Positions 37,359-52,560 are shown, counted from the stretch's first letter. The stretch: DNA of 64,000 nt from Dasypus novemcinctus (GCF_030445035.2 NC_080698.1:30287294-30351293); one strand, 5' to 3'. The notes: generated by a model from the letters alone, not told the origin. Made by a program: numbers and translations.

Positions 37359-37441
37359 GTTGTTGTTGTTGTTTTTAAAGATTTATTTATTTCTCTCCAC
37401 TTCCCCCCCCAGTTGTCTGTTCTCTGTGTCTATTTGCTGTG
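37359..37441 (-). mobile_element. DAS-type SINE, 5'-truncated
   Basis: Only the 3' ~80 bp and tail, preceded by a (TTG)n run. Exact 14-bp TSD 'tgcttatgtttttt' at 37345-37358 and 37442-37455. Confidence 0.88.
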
Positions 37442-37505
37442 TGCTTATGTTTTTTAACATAACATTTTCTGTGATCTATTTTTTAAAAAGATCACTACTA
37501 AAAAA

Positions 37506-37569
37506 AATTATAATCAAAATTTGGTGGGGAAAAATAGCTAATTTTCCTCCCTGTTTAACTAGTAAAAGT
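37506..37569 (+). repeat. Right copy of 64-bp direct repeat
   Basis: Partner of 34580-34643. It directly follows the A-rich tail of the LINE sequence. Confidence 0.9.
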
Positions 37570-38115
37570 CATGATATTATGGAAAAACATGAAAATACTA
37601 GATAAGTGTCTACGGTAAGGAGTAACAAAAATGCATAAAAATACTCCACTTTCTATGTCAACATCAATTAGTGCCCTGCTCCATCATCTTTTTGCCTTTG
37701 TTTTAATTTAAATGTAAATTCCACTGAATTTTATGTTTTAGATCCTCTCTGTTCTTATTGACAAATAAGATAAGAACATATCAGCAGAGACTAGGTCTTA
37801 CCACATGCCAATTAAAAGCATGATACTGCATAATTATTATGGGATAAAGCTTAAGTAGGTAAAGCCAAAAATCCCTAGTGGAAACACATTCAGATAAGGA
37901 ATAGAAGATCAGTGGGATATGAAAACAGACATACATCCTAGCTAAAGCCTAAACTACAATTTCCTTCAAGTCCTCAGTGACTTTGATCCAATAAACATTT
38001 TTTGAGCACTGACTGGTGCCAGGCAATGACCACACATTCCCCATGCCATCTCTCACAGTTTTAGTATTTTCTGGCCACAAATGCTGGGCTAAGTGACATA
38101 TTTATATAAAGTTTA
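37570..38115. other. Intron sequence, nothing recognised
   Basis: AT-rich. 37985-38075 has weak similarity to old repeat ends ('gagcactgactggtgccagg'). Confidence 0.35.
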
Positions 38116-38117
38116 TC

Positions 38118-38250
38118 CTATACTGTCCAACATAGAAGTTTCTAGATATATGTGTCCATTTAAATTTAAATTTGCCCTAGCCATATTTCAAGTGTTAAAT
38201 AGCCACATGTGGCTAGTGGCTACTGATGGTACTGGAAAGTACAGCTATAG
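38118..38250 (+). mobile_element. MER3-like hAT element
   Basis: 'tactgtccaacatagaag' at the start, and 'catatttcaagtgttaaata', 'gccacatgtggctagtggct' near the end, match the two ends of MER3. The interior is shortened. Confidence 0.82.
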
Positions 38251-38389
38251 AACACTGCCATCATCATAGAAAGTTCTATTACACAGTGCTGCAGAGACCG
38301 TGTCAGATGCCAAATCATTCTCCTCCACCAACTGCTGATCCTATGACACAAGGGAAGTCAGTCTGTGAGTTTGGTTTTCTGGTTGGTTG

Positions 38390-39055
38390 GTTTTGCCATA
38401 TACATAACCTAAATGGCCAATTGTCCAATAAGAGAGCTATGGTTAATTAAATTAGGTCTTATCCATACAATGGAACACTATGGAGAATGTCATAACTATC
38501 AAAATTTTTGTTTACTGCCTCAGCATCCACCTTACCTTGGGTAAGCCACTTGCTTCCACACTGACCTTTGGCCTAGTTAATAAGCCTAGATTCCCCAGAG
38601 CTCAACACCACCCATGCCTGGTCCTAAATGGTAAGCTACCCCTCCCCACCATGCTCGGAACCCCATCCTTTTCATGTATGTTCTCTTTAAACTAACCAAT
38701 CCTTGACTCCCACCAGAAACCTACCACCCCCAGCCCAGTACCACAATAAGGGTACAAGCCCACAGGTCCCTCCTGCTTGAGTCACCCAATCTGACCATGC
38801 TTCCCACTGACCCCTCATGGCACCCCTCTTTCTCTCCGAAAACTCTGAGTATTTTCTCATGCATTATGGACTGTTTCCTATAGTGTCACACCTGACCTCC
38901 ACCAGGACCCAAATTTAAAATCCAATTTAAATAAAAAAACAGAACCGTTAAAAGAGACCATGTTAGAGCTATATGTACTAATACATAAAGATCTCCACAA
39001 CCTAATATACATAGGAATAAAACAAGCTTCATTAAGAAATTTTAAGCACTGAATT
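38390..39055. other. Mixed region: possible LINE piece and possible LTR
   Basis: 38395-38480 looks like a late LINE ORF2 remnant ('ccatacaatggaacactatg'). 38495-38930 is C-rich with an LTR-like feel ('aactaaccaatccttgactc') but no TSD or termini were found. 38930-39055 is unassigned. Confidence 0.3.
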
Positions 39056-39059
39056 GTGA

Positions 39060-41520
39060 AGACCTTCTTTTGAGTGAAGTAAGCCAGTCCAGTCACTAAA
39101 GGACACATATTGCATCTCACTGACATAAACGAAGGATATTGAGCAGACACACAGAGGTAGAGTCTAGAAGACAGGTTACTGGGAGATAGAAAGAGCTGAT
39201 GCTCTCTGGGTAGAAACCATGATTAGGTGGATGGGGGAGGTTTGGCAGCAGACAGAGGTGATGGTGTGCGGTGATGTGAATGGGGTCAATGATGCTGGAG
39301 TGTGAGTGTGATGGGGTTGGGGGTGTTGGGCTATCTACAGAGCTGTGGGGAGGCAGGGCTAAAGGAAGGAACAGGTGAATTCTGGGGAGGTTGAAGACTG
39401 GTTGAGAATACATTTGTGGGAGTGTTCTTTCAGCAACTATGGTAAGGGGAGGGTCCCTGATACAGGATGTTGGTGGGGGGCAGATATATAGGGAAGGGTA
39501 CACCTGGGCCATGCCTCCATGGAATATGATATGTTCATGTGGTCATTGGGTGTTATCCCAGTGATAGAGACCCACACAATAACCACTAATATAATGCCCA
39601 TCCTAGGGAGACCTGCTACATTCTCTAGTAGTGTAGCAAGAATCTCTAGAGTACGTAGGCAGCACCTAATAAAAGAAAACAGACCAATACACCAAGCCCT
39701 CGTTATTAATGCTTGCACTTATGAACCTTATTCTTGGGAAATTGAAACTTAGCCTAATAACATCTATTGCCTAAGAGTTATCACCTAAATTCCTTCTTGT
39801 TACTCAAATGGGCCCTCTAAGCCAAACTCGGGAAATAAATTCTATACCTTCCCCCCAGCGTGCAACATGACTCCCAGGGATGAACTTCCCTGGCACCGAG
39901 GGATTATTAGCAAGTGCCAACCAGCAATGCATCTGAAAAACAAACCCTAACCAAAAGGGGAGGAAATTAAATACAAGATAGTTTTTATGGCTTAGAGATT
40001 TCAAAGTGAGTTGGGAGGTCATTTCAGAGGTTACCCTTATGCACATCTCAGGCGGATATCACTAACTGCCACAGTAAGCAAAGCCTCAAACAGGAGTGCT
40101 CTTGAGGGGTTCTAGAAACATCTGGACACTATATGCAAGGAACACAGCCTCATAAAATCAGCACCCCTTTGGTGGGCCTTTCCTTGGATTATATTACAAC
40201 CTATTTCCCCACTGTAGCTGTTAGACTCATTTATAATTTCCCTACACATAATTCTTCTACCCCTTTTATTTGAACCTACAATTAGCACAATACCCCTTAA
40301 ATATATGTCTCAGAGACTTAAAACTTTGGTCTGTTCATATGCCAGATGAGCCCTGAATCTCAGAGTTGCAGCCAATACCTACTCTCCAGGTCATGAGACT
40401 CACCCAGGACAGCTAACAAGATGATGATGGACATCCCCTTTAGCAGTTTGATATAATTGATGAATTCCAAAAAGAAATATTGGATTATGCCTATAATCTG
40501 ATCTGTACCTGGGCATGATTATCATTAGGGTGTTTAGTCCCCATCCAGTCCCCACGTCTTGGTGGGTGAGGACTCACAGATAAAAGGCATGGCAAAGAAC
40601 AGAGTTGAGGGTTTCTGATGTTGAAGCTTTGATGTTGGAGTTTGATGCTGAAGACTTAAGCTGGAGCTCCGGGAAGTAAGCTCGCAGAGGAAAGAGAAGC
40701 CAGCCCCAGGAAGGAAGGAACCTTGAACCCAGAGAAAAGTAAGCCCCAGGAATGTAGGAACCCAGGAAGCCTGAACCCTCGCAGACATTGGCAGGCATCT
40801 TGCTCCAAATAGACTTTGGTGAGGGAAGTAATTTATGCTTTATGGCCTGGTATCTGTAAGCTCCTACCCCAAATAAATACCCTGTAAAACACCCAGCAGA
40901 TTTCTGATATTTTGCATCAGCACCCTTTGGCTGACTAATACAACCCCCATCCCAAAAACAGAGAGTATCGACAACTGCAAGCGAAACAGTTCCTTCCATG
41001 TGAACCATAAGATCTAAGACCCTGTCAATCTGAAGCAGAGCAGGCATCACCCTTTCAAAATCCTCAAGATTAAAGAATGAACAAACATAAGGGGGGAATG
41101 CAACAAAGGACCAAAGTAGACTTAACATTATTATAGTAATGGAAGAACTTGTAACACTGATAAAAAAACAGTGATTACCAGAGGTTCTGAGGGAAGGGTG
41201 AAGACAGAAGAGTGGAACATAGGGTATTGTTCTGCATGATACTGCAATGACAGACACAAGTCATTATATAATTTGTCAAAATCTACAAAATTGTACAGTG
41301 CAAAGTATAAACCATAATGTAAACTACATACAATAATTAGTAGCAATGCTTCACTATTTGTTCATCAGTTGTAACATATGTACCACACTCATGTAAGATG
41401 TTATTAAATAAGGGTAAATGTGAGAGGGCAAAGGGGTGAGGTTTATGGGAATCGCCTGTATTTTTTTATGTAACTCTTCTGTAATCTAAAACTTCTTTTA
41501 AAATAAAGGTCTTTTTAAAA
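39060..41520 (+). mobile_element. LINE-1 end of ORF2 and ~2 kb 3' UTR
   Basis: Starts in the last codons of ORF2 ('tgagtgaagtaagccag'), then the long 3' UTR, ending with 'aaaataaaggtc' and an A-rich tail. Best-preserved reference here for the 3' UTR type also seen at 1365-4100, 17162-17834 and 35290-37505. It carries a solo LTR at 40439-40942. Confidence 0.82.
40439..40942 (+). mobile_element. Solo LTR, family A copy 2
   Basis: 504 bp, closely similar to 35706-36245 throughout. AATAAA is intact at 40872-40877 and the TATA-like 'agataaaaggc' is present. The terminal TG is mutated to TT. Flanking TCCC C / ACCC C gives a 4-of-5 TSD. Inserted in the L1 3' UTR at a different point from copy 1. 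Confidence 0.85.
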
Positions 41521-42009
41521 AAGTTTTTAAAAAGAATTCGTTATGAAAAAAAAATGGAAATATCCAAGTGATAATATTTGCATAAAAAACCCATTCATAT
41601 CTGAATTCTAACAGATTTTCTACAGTCCCAACTCTAATGCTAGGCTGGTAGCCAAAGGGGATTTTGCCCATATATAAAATTTAAAGCATTCCAGTTTAGG
41701 TAAAGGTATTATTTTCTTAATTAGGATAAAGATGCTAATAGTAATCACGACCTTATCACTATCTTCCAAGTACCAATTCAAGTGCTTTCAGCATTACAAA
41801 AATTGTTTATAATTAAGACTTTTTATATTCAAAGATTCTAGCTAGACAGTGTATAAAGAAATAGTTTATATTTCATAAGTTCCTTTAGAAGTTTAAAACC
41901 TATGGAGACAAACACATACATCTGTTATCTTTAAAGAACAAAGTGTGATTAGTGAAAATGAATCAATTCTCCATTGTGCTAAAATTCATTCTTGCACCTT
42001 CTTTCCCCA
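41521..42009. other. Intron sequence, nothing recognised
   Basis: AT-rich. 41740-41820 is faintly MIR-like ('taccaattcaagtgctttca'). Confidence 0.35.
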
Positions 42010-42560
42010 GATATCTGAGCATCCACCATGGATGAGCCTATGGGGGGAGAGATTTGAATAAGACAGACCCTCATGCTGCTTACTGTCAAGCCAGGAAGGC
42101 ACACATTCAATAAGTTTTAAAAACAAAATGGGATGGATGCCATGAATTAGCAGTATAGGAGATATAAAAATATACAAGAGATTTGAAAGGAGGATAGGAA
42201 TTAACTAGACACGAGTGTTAAGGGAAGTAATTGGGCAATGACTCGGGCAGAGGAGATGTGTATAGCCCAAAGATGAAGGGATGGAAAGTTGCCAGTTGAG
42301 TTGGGTATAGTAGTTGGAGGGGAGAAAAAAGCTATAGCTAGATCACGCAGGGCTTTGTAAGCAATGGAAAGGAACTGGGGATTTATCTTAAAGCCAGTGG
42401 AAAGTCACTGCAGAGTGATTCTAAGTATGGGAGTGACAAAGACATAAGCACCTGTTTTTGTTGGAGGCTCATTCTGGCTACAGGGTGGAGAATAAATACC
42501 CAGAGTAACAGGCTCAGCAATATATGATTTTGGCCTCTAATCTATGGAGACAGCAATGGG
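42010..42560 (+). repeat. Ancient mammalian interspersed repeat, as at 25405
   Basis: Downstream part of the same unresolved family: 'cacgcagggctttgtaagca', 'gtgggaagtcactg'-like text, 'gggagtgacaaagacataag' and 'ctcattctggctacagggtg'. Confidence 0.55.
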
Positions 42561-45560
<3,000 letters not shown>

Positions 45561-45565
45561 TTCCC

Positions 45566-46440
45566 TTTGTACTTTTTAATCAATTTTATTGATATGTTTT
45601 AATAAAGCATACAATTTCTCCAAGGTATACAATCAGTGGTATTTGCTATAATCACAGTTATGCATTCATCACTTCAATCATCATTAGAACATTTTCATTA
45701 TTTCAATATTAATAACAACAAATAAAAAACAAGACAAAGAAACAAACAAGAAAATTCCTCACCTCTCAATCTCTCTGCTTTCCTCCCCCCCCCCCCCCCC
45801 CCCCCACTGTACACAGCTGCTGCTTCTGGCTATGCTATCCAAAGTACATAATCAATGACTTTCAGTATAATCACAATAGGTATAATAGGTATTTGGAGGG
45901 GAGATGTTTGAGACCATACAAATATGTGTTCTTCATCAAACATTTATCTACTAGTTTTAACATTCATTGATGATTCCAACCTGAATAAATTATTAATATG
46001 ATGGTTACAAAAATGTTTCTATTTTGATGTTCAGATCATCCCAGATCTGGCTAGTAGGAGAACTTTCACACTAGCAGCAATATCATTTTGCATGTCCCCA
46101 TTATTCCTTGAGAACATCCTGGTTTCTGACTCAAAAGATGTTCCAGGTTTACCTTGAATTTTCCCTGCCCCCATCATTTCTTCAAGGAGTCCTGATAGTT
46201 TTTGAGGGTATGGGATTTAGAAACCAAGATCTTAGCACTTAGGTGTACTCATTGCTCCTAGGGTGTGCTTTCTGGTCCTTTCAGAGGCTATAGCTAGGAA
46301 TAGGAAGTGCATGTCGTAACATCATGAGTTCTCATGGATAGTTACAATTCCAATCTAGCGCTGCCAGGTTCTTTTTACTCTTGCCACAGATCTATATTTA
46401 TATCTCCCTTTTCCAAGAGTGAGAAACCTGGCTCCCATAA
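45566..46440 (-). mobile_element. L1M/HAL1-type LINE 3' end
   Basis: Antisense 3' sequence with 'tgatgttcagatcatcccag', 'aagatgttccaggtttacct', 'tttagaaaccaagatcttag' and 'ggtgtactcattgctcctag'. It contains the poly-C run. Confidence 0.72.
45785..45805 (+). repeat. Poly-C run, 21 bases
   Basis: Uninterrupted C21 on the plus strand, G21 in the TAFA4 pre-mRNA direction. Length may be affected by sequencing. Confidence 0.9.
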
Positions 46441-46800
46441 TCCTACAATAAACAGAAACTAGTTTCAGTATTACACGTGCACTTACGTTTCAATTTACCC
46501 ATTAGGAATCTTTTATTATAACAATAGAAACCAGTCTGAGCTAACTTAATCAAGGATAATTTATTGGAAGATTTTCAGGTATTTGAAGAACTAAGAAAAA
46601 CTTAGTTTAATGATAAGTGGAACTAGTCTCATGACTGGACCTGAGAGAGTAATTCCACTTTTTGACTGCCATTCTGCTTAAGGCGTCAGTTCTAGGAAGG
46701 GAGCCTTTAGCTCCTAGGTCACATGTCAACAATAGTAGCAGCCTCTAAGACGGTAACCCATCATCCCTGCCTCCTCATGTTCACACACCTTTTTGCAGTT
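46441..46800. other. Unassigned intron sequence
   Basis: May be the start of the LTR that follows, but no landmark is clear. Confidence 0.35.
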
Positions 46801-47510
46801 CCTTCCTAAATAGAAACAGAGTAAGTCTATGTGACCAGCAACATATGGCAGAAGCGAGAGTAAGTCACTTCTGAGATAAGGTGGCTTCTATCTTGGGTGC
46901 CACCCTCTCTCCCCTCATTGGGTCACTCACTCCAGGGAAAGCATCTTGAGCAGCCCTCGGGGGAGGAACATGAAAGGAACTGAAGTCTCATGCAGCAGCC
47001 ACGTGAGTGAGCTTGCAAGCAGATTGCTGTGGATCCCTTTCCCACACTGAACCAGAGCTGGTCAGTGTGGCAACAGCACATAGTGGCAGAAGTGATGTCA
47101 CTTCCACAATTAGGTGATAAAAGACAGTGGCATCTGCTCCTGCTTACTCACTTTCCCCTCTCTTGAATCACTCACTCTAAGAGAAACCAGGTTTTTGAGC
47201 AGCCCTATGGAGACACCCATGTAGCAAGGAACTGAAGTCTACTGCCAAGAATCACATGAGTGAATGTGGACACAGCTCCTCTAGCTCCTCTAGCTCCTCC
47301 AGCTCTTCCAGCCCCAGTCAGGCCTTCAGGGACTGCGCTCCCAGCCAACACCTTACCTGCAATCTCATGAGAGACTCTGAACCAAAACCATTCATCCAAG
47401 CCACTCCCAGATTCCTGACCATCAGGAATTGTGAAAGATAATATATGTTTCTTGTTTTAAGCATCTAGGTTTTGGGGCAATTTGTTACACAGTAATGATA
47501 ACTAATACAC
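46800..47510 (+). mobile_element. Old ERVL/MaLR-type LTR with internal duplication
   Basis: The part around 46850-47020 recurs at 47080-47270 (shared 'agtcacttc', 'tcactcact', 'gagcagccct', 'aaggaactgaagtct', 'cacgtgagtgag / cacatgagtgaa'). The 3' end 'gtttcttgttttaagcatct' to 'aatgataactaatacac' is typical of MaLR/ERVL LTRs. A short (agctcctct)n run lies at 47273-47313. Confidence 0.6.
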
Positions 47511-49829
47511 CAACTCTTACTATACTAGGCCAAAGACACTTACTTTGAGCTGATAGAATTAATGTAAACAAGACTACAGAGGAATTGTTTAGAAATCATT
47601 AATGAAAGATAACCTTCTTCAGTACCCTGGAGCACCCTCTTGATTTTCAGATACATCCATTTACATATAAATTGTTATGTGAGTTGTTCTAAGCAAATCT
47701 CATCTACTCATTAAAATAGTTTTCTCCAAGGAGTCCTGCTAAATGCTCTGCCTGGTATCTGTTGCTGCATGTGCTTCAAAATAAAACTAGTTAAAAAATA
47801 TTCTACAATTCAGATGTTTTATCCATGAAGACGGGACTTCCATGAAATACCCCCTATATTATATGGATTTTGTTTTTCTGGCTCTTCCTTGTCATACTAT
47901 TTTAAATGTTGGTGGAAGCAAAACTCAATCACTGGAGAGAACAAATACTAGACTGGAGATAACAAATATTAAGACAATGCTTCATCTGTAAAACACACAA
48001 AGACAGAAATAGTGCCCAGAGAATCAAACTACTTCTATTGAGAATGTTTTCATTCTACTATTGAAGAAAGCATAAATATGAAAGTGATCAAAACTATAAA
48101 TTAATTAAATGTTCACAACAAGAGTTTTGACTTTACATAGGTAGCTATATATAGTTGTTTCTAAAAAGCGGATTAAGATGAAGACCATATCTGTTAGAGT
48201 ACATAATTCAATCTACTAAATTGGAGGTCCATCTTGAAAAATAAAGCTAAGTATATGCACATAATTAGGGACCCCAGCAATAAGTGAAACACTTCTCACA
48301 TGGAAAAGAACTTCAGAGTTGAGACTTTCAAGGTGTGAAATGAAGTAGATAGGCTGAGTAATCTAGAACTGGGGCTGTTTCCTGGCCAAAAAGAAAATAA
48401 AGCACTATCCCCTTAGTACTGTCTGTTAATTCTGGTCAGTTGCTGGCCCATTTACCTTCTGGTTTTGTCTGGGTGGTTAGGTGAGTAGGTATTTATTTCT
48501 GTTTATGTAACCACAACTTACAGACTGCATATAAAATGCTGGACACTGTTCTCAGTGCTCTTTGGGGCATCTTTTACACCCGGGGAAACTAGAAACTGTA
48601 ATTTGATTCCCTTCCAAACTTCTGAAATTACCATCAAGTTGCATATTTCCCTTTCAATAAATGAAGACTTAGGATATTGGCAGGACTGTAAGATGTAAGA
48701 GGCCTCGTTTCTCACCCACCAGCATAAATAATGTACGCTGTTAAACAGTATGATAATCCTTACAACAAAAATTGATTGCTTTGAGATTGCTTTAGAGGAT
48801 GGATTAACTTTAAAGAGTAAATGAATATCACTTTCTCTTATTAAATATGTTTTTAGGAAAAGTTGCGAACAAGAGGAAAAATACTCATTTGTTCCAGTGC
48901 AGGCAGGGCCTTTCCATTGTAAAAGGGATAAAATACAAAATCAGATCTGCACTAGAAGTTCTTCAGCTGAAACTACTTGAAAGCTTACAGAGAGTAGGCA
49001 TCAGATTAGAATGGTTTTCTATTATTTCCCTTGGATCCTTTCCCTTTTGTTCACATCCTTTCTCTCCTCCCCTTCCTGCTCAGCACAAGAAAATATGCCC
49101 TCAAAGGAAAGCCTCACACCCCAGTGATCTTCTTAGAAGGCATTCATTTGATTGGAGTATGGTTTTTCTTTATGGCATTCTCAGTCTTTCTCTGTGAGAA
49201 GAGAACAGAGGAAAGAGAAAGCTGAATACAAGATTTCAAGAAATGAAGGCAGAGAATGAGGCTGTGGCTAGACACTGCCTTTACCAGACATTTTCAGTAT
49301 TCCCAGTGTAGTTTCCATATAATTCTCAACTTTCTTCCCCTATCCCTATCCCATTTAGCTTTTACTGAAAAAGATGTCACAGGATAGAAGCTACAGCTAT
49401 GGTAATCATGAGCCCACTGCCCAGACCACCTTAGTAATTAAGTTGTAGAGGCAAAAGTATCCACTGAGCCCTTCTATGTGCCAGGCTGTCTGCTGGGTGT
49501 TGAGAACAGAGTGGAAAAGAAGAGAGGTATCCCCTCTAGTCTCAGCAGGTGGAGATACCAAACAGAAATACATGGCATTTCTCCTAAGGCGGAAGTGGAC
49601 TTCTTACCTGCTGGCAACGTTGGCGAGAACAGGGACTTGAAGTCAGAAAAGCTGAACTGGAATGACAGCTTCCAGACTTGGGTAACTCATTTGAGTCCCT
49701 CGATCTCATATTTCTCATATATAAGTATTGTATTATTTACCTGGCATGATGGTGATGAGGTTTACATTAAAGTACTTAATGAATATAGGGAGATTCTTGC
49801 AACCTTGTAACATAGTAGATGCTGAATAC
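47511..49829. other. Intron sequence, little recognised
   Basis: 49470-49560 has the phrase 'cttctatgtgccaggctgtc' seen at the start of several old repeats. Otherwise no exon or repeat that I can support; frames of up to 116 codons lack features. Confidence 0.4.
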
Positions 49830-50560
49830 ATGGCTTGTATTGTTTACACAGTTATTCAATAAATAGTTAATGATTTACTCTGTGCTGGGCACATGAAAGT
49901 ATGATACTGAACAAAACAGGTAAAAGTAAAAATCCTTTTCCTTGAGATTTGTTTTAGGGATGGAAGAGAAACAAAGCAGGGAACATGCCATTTAAGATAG
50001 GGAGGGCCTAACAAATTTGCATTTAAGTGAGAAATTAAATCAAGTGAGAGAACAAGCCAGGCAGCTATCAGAGGGAAGGAGGCCCATGTGACTGGAGTTG
50101 ACTAAGAGAAAGGAAGATGCCAAGGGACCACAGAGAATGGGTAGACTACCTATCACTCTGGGGGTCACTGTGCGGAGTTGGGCTTTTACTCCAAGTGAAA
50201 CGTGAAGCCACTGGAGAATTTAACCTTAAAATTACCTGTGCTCATTATAGTTCTGGGGGTTTTTAAAATATTAATATATATTTTAAAGTGTTATCTCCAG
50301 CATTTAGACACTGAGGTATCTGTTTCACAAGCTTTTTGCGATTTCGTTGAACTGAAGCATAATCTTAAAAGATCTACTGTGATCAGAATAAAGAGGGGCA
50401 AGGATGGAAGCAAGGACACCAGTTCCCATTACAACAATCCAGGCAGAGATGATGGTTGCATGGCCCAAGCAATGATAAATCTGTAAGGCAGAGGTAATAG
50501 GATCTGTTGATGAACTGAACCTAAGATGTTACAAAAAGAGTTAGGAGTCAAAGTTGATGC
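49830..50560 (+). repeat. Ancient mammalian interspersed repeat, as at 25405
   Basis: Longest copy of the unresolved family: 'tctgtgctgggcacatg', 'aagccactggagaatttaac', 'acaacaatccaggcagagat', 'gatggttgcatggcccaagc'. Confidence 0.6.
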
Positions 50561-50852
50561 CAAAGTTTTGCCCTGAACAACTATAAGAGTGAGGTTGTCC
50601 TTAAGTAAAGTCAAATAAGCAGCTGGATATATGAGTCTGTAGTTCAAAAAAAAAAAGGTGGTTTTAAGATGGACATTTGTTCAATATTGGCACATGTGCA
50701 TGATACTTTAAGTCATGGAACCAGATAAAATCTCCAAGGGGACAATTTTAAATAGAGGGTAAAGAAATTGATCACTGTAATATTAAAATATTAGAAGAGA
50801 AAGAGTGGCCTAAAAGAACCAAGAGCAAACGCGTGGTGTTCTAGAAGTCAAG

Positions 50853-51068
50853 TGTGGTGTTTTGAAGCTGTACGTACCCCAACAAAGCATGCTCTTAAAT
50901 CTAATCCATTCCTGTGAGCATGAACCCATTTTAAGTGGGATCTTTTGATAAGGCCACTTCAGTTAAGGTGTGACCCACCTCATTCAGGATGGGTCTTCAT
51001 CCTCTTCCTGGAGTCCTTTATAAATGGAATGAATACAGAAAGAGAGGGAGAGAGCTTGGAGAAAGGGA

Positions 51069-51111
<43 letters not shown>

Positions 51112-51373
51112 TGTGAGCATGCTCCACACCAGAAGCTGAAAGCAACAAAACCTGGAAGAGCAGGGAGAGGCCAGCAGACGCTGCCATGTGCCCTGCCATG
51201 TGGCAGAGGAACCAAGGCTTGCCAGTGGCCAGTCATCAGGAAGAAAGCATCGCCTTGATAATGCCTTGATTTGGACATTTTCCTGGACTCTAACTGAAAG
51301 CAAATAAGTTCCCCTTGTTTAAGCCTGACCCATTTCATGGAATCTCCTTTAAGCAGCCCAGGAAACTAAGACA
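50853..51373 (+). mobile_element. Solo LTR, family B copy 1
   Basis: 521 bp from TGTGGTGTTTTG to CTAAGACA. Landmarks: 'ttaaggtgtgacccacctca', 'gagtcctttataaatgga', 'ccttgataatgccttgattt', 'cccttgtttaagcctgaccc'. Flanking TCAAG / CCAAT is a poor 5-bp match. A (GA)n run lies inside. Same family as 61168-61610; probably a Xenarthra-specific ERV. Confidence 0.72.
51073..51109 (+). repeat. (GA)n microsatellite, 37 bases
   Basis: Uninterrupted GA dinucleotides inside the LTR. They produce Arg-Glu and Ser-Leu frames that are not genes. Confidence 0.95.
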
Positions 51374-52394
51374 CCAATGGACATGGTATTAAGGGAGGAG
51401 AGAGTAATCACCTTAGATGCTCCTACACAGCCAAGTAAGAAGAGGACCATGGGATGTCACAACACGAAGGACACTGGCAGCTTTAACAGGCAAAGTGTCA
51501 GAAGAGGAATGGTGGTAAATCTTGGTTGGAATGGGTTTGAGAGAGAGATGGAAAAGGGAAATTGGGGACAATAATTATAGCAACATTTGGAGAAACTGTG
51601 CTATAAAGAGGAGAGAAATGAGAATGTAACAGATCGGTTATACAGGTGTTAACAAATATTTTTTAAGATGCAAGAAATTACAGCATATTCGTATGCTGAT
51701 AGGAAAAAAATCTTACAGAACAAGAAAAAATGCTGAAGACATGACTTTGAGTAGGTGGGAGAAATGGGAATCTGAGCGTAAGTAGAGAGGCAGGTTTTTT
51801 ATGTGAGCATGGACAGTTTGTTAGAGCTCTTCCTCTTCCCAATTTTCGGTATATTCTCTTGCAAAGGATGATGCCTATGGGGATGTAGTTCCTCCTATGT
51901 ATGTATTTATTAAACTCATCAGAATAGAAAAACATGCCTAATCATACATAAAACTAGTTCCCACTCACTCCACACAAGGCATTGCCCTGTGAAGTTTTTC
52001 AGTCTCTCAATGATTGTCTGAAACATCCCACAATGCAAATATTGCAAAACATGCAGAATTTCATAATGTCAATGAAAGTGATGTTGGAGAACTGCCTGAA
52101 TACCACTTGAAGCCACTGATTGAGAATTGGCAGATTTAGGTCAACAATTGAAGAGGAGGAAGTCAATCAGAAAGGCTCTTCAGAAGAGAATGGTTTAAGT
52201 AAGAAAGAACTTAAAGAGAGGCTCTTCAGAAAATGGGTGAAGCTCTTAAGTGCTTTGTAGACATTTATGATTATGTGCTAAAGGCAATTTTTAAATGAGG
52301 ATGCTATACCATGATTTTTTTTTTTCTGAAAAGCCATAGAAAAAGAAAGTCTAAGAATTATAATTCAAGTATATTTTACTTTTCCCCTCAGGAC
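51374..52394. other. Intron sequence, nothing recognised
   Basis: No repeat, exon or motif supported. Confidence 0.4.
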
Positions 52395-52560
52395 CTTCAT
52401 GTGAGGTTTTCAACAAGTGGCTTTACTGATTTTTGCCTCAGTTTCTATATCTGCTAAATGAGGAAAAATAATCTACCTTCAGGAGGGCTGATGTGCAGAG
52501 TAAATGGTAATATAGGTAGTGTTGATAATGCTAACTGGCATGTAGTAAAGTGCTCAATAA
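52395..52560 (+). repeat. MIR SINE
   Basis: 'tttgcctcagtttctatatc', 'tgctaaatgaggaaaaataa', 'agtaaatggtaatatagg' and 'agtaaagtgctcaataacaa' match the MIR 3' half. Confidence 0.75.

Larger units (their letters stand above)
35290..37505 (+). mobile_element. LINE-1 ~2 kb 3' UTR (5' truncated)
   Basis: Follows the 3' UTR of 39060-41520 in order. Interrupted by a solo LTR (35706-36245) and a SINE piece (37359-37441). It ends in an A-rich tail directly abutting the right 64-bp repeat. Confidence 0.8.

Noticed and set aside
40574-41257. 227-codon minus-strand frame as a host gene
   Set aside because: It runs antisense through the LINE 3' UTR and continues into the solo LTR at 40439-40942, so it is a chance fusion of two repeats. 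The LINE part is discussed as a finding, not a gene.
47256-47441. Poly-Ser protein frame
   Set aside because: It arises from a short (agctcctct)n run inside an old LTR.
50945-51338. Arg-Glu-rich and Ser-Leu-rich frames on both strands
   Set aside because: Product of the (GA)n microsatellite in the LTR.
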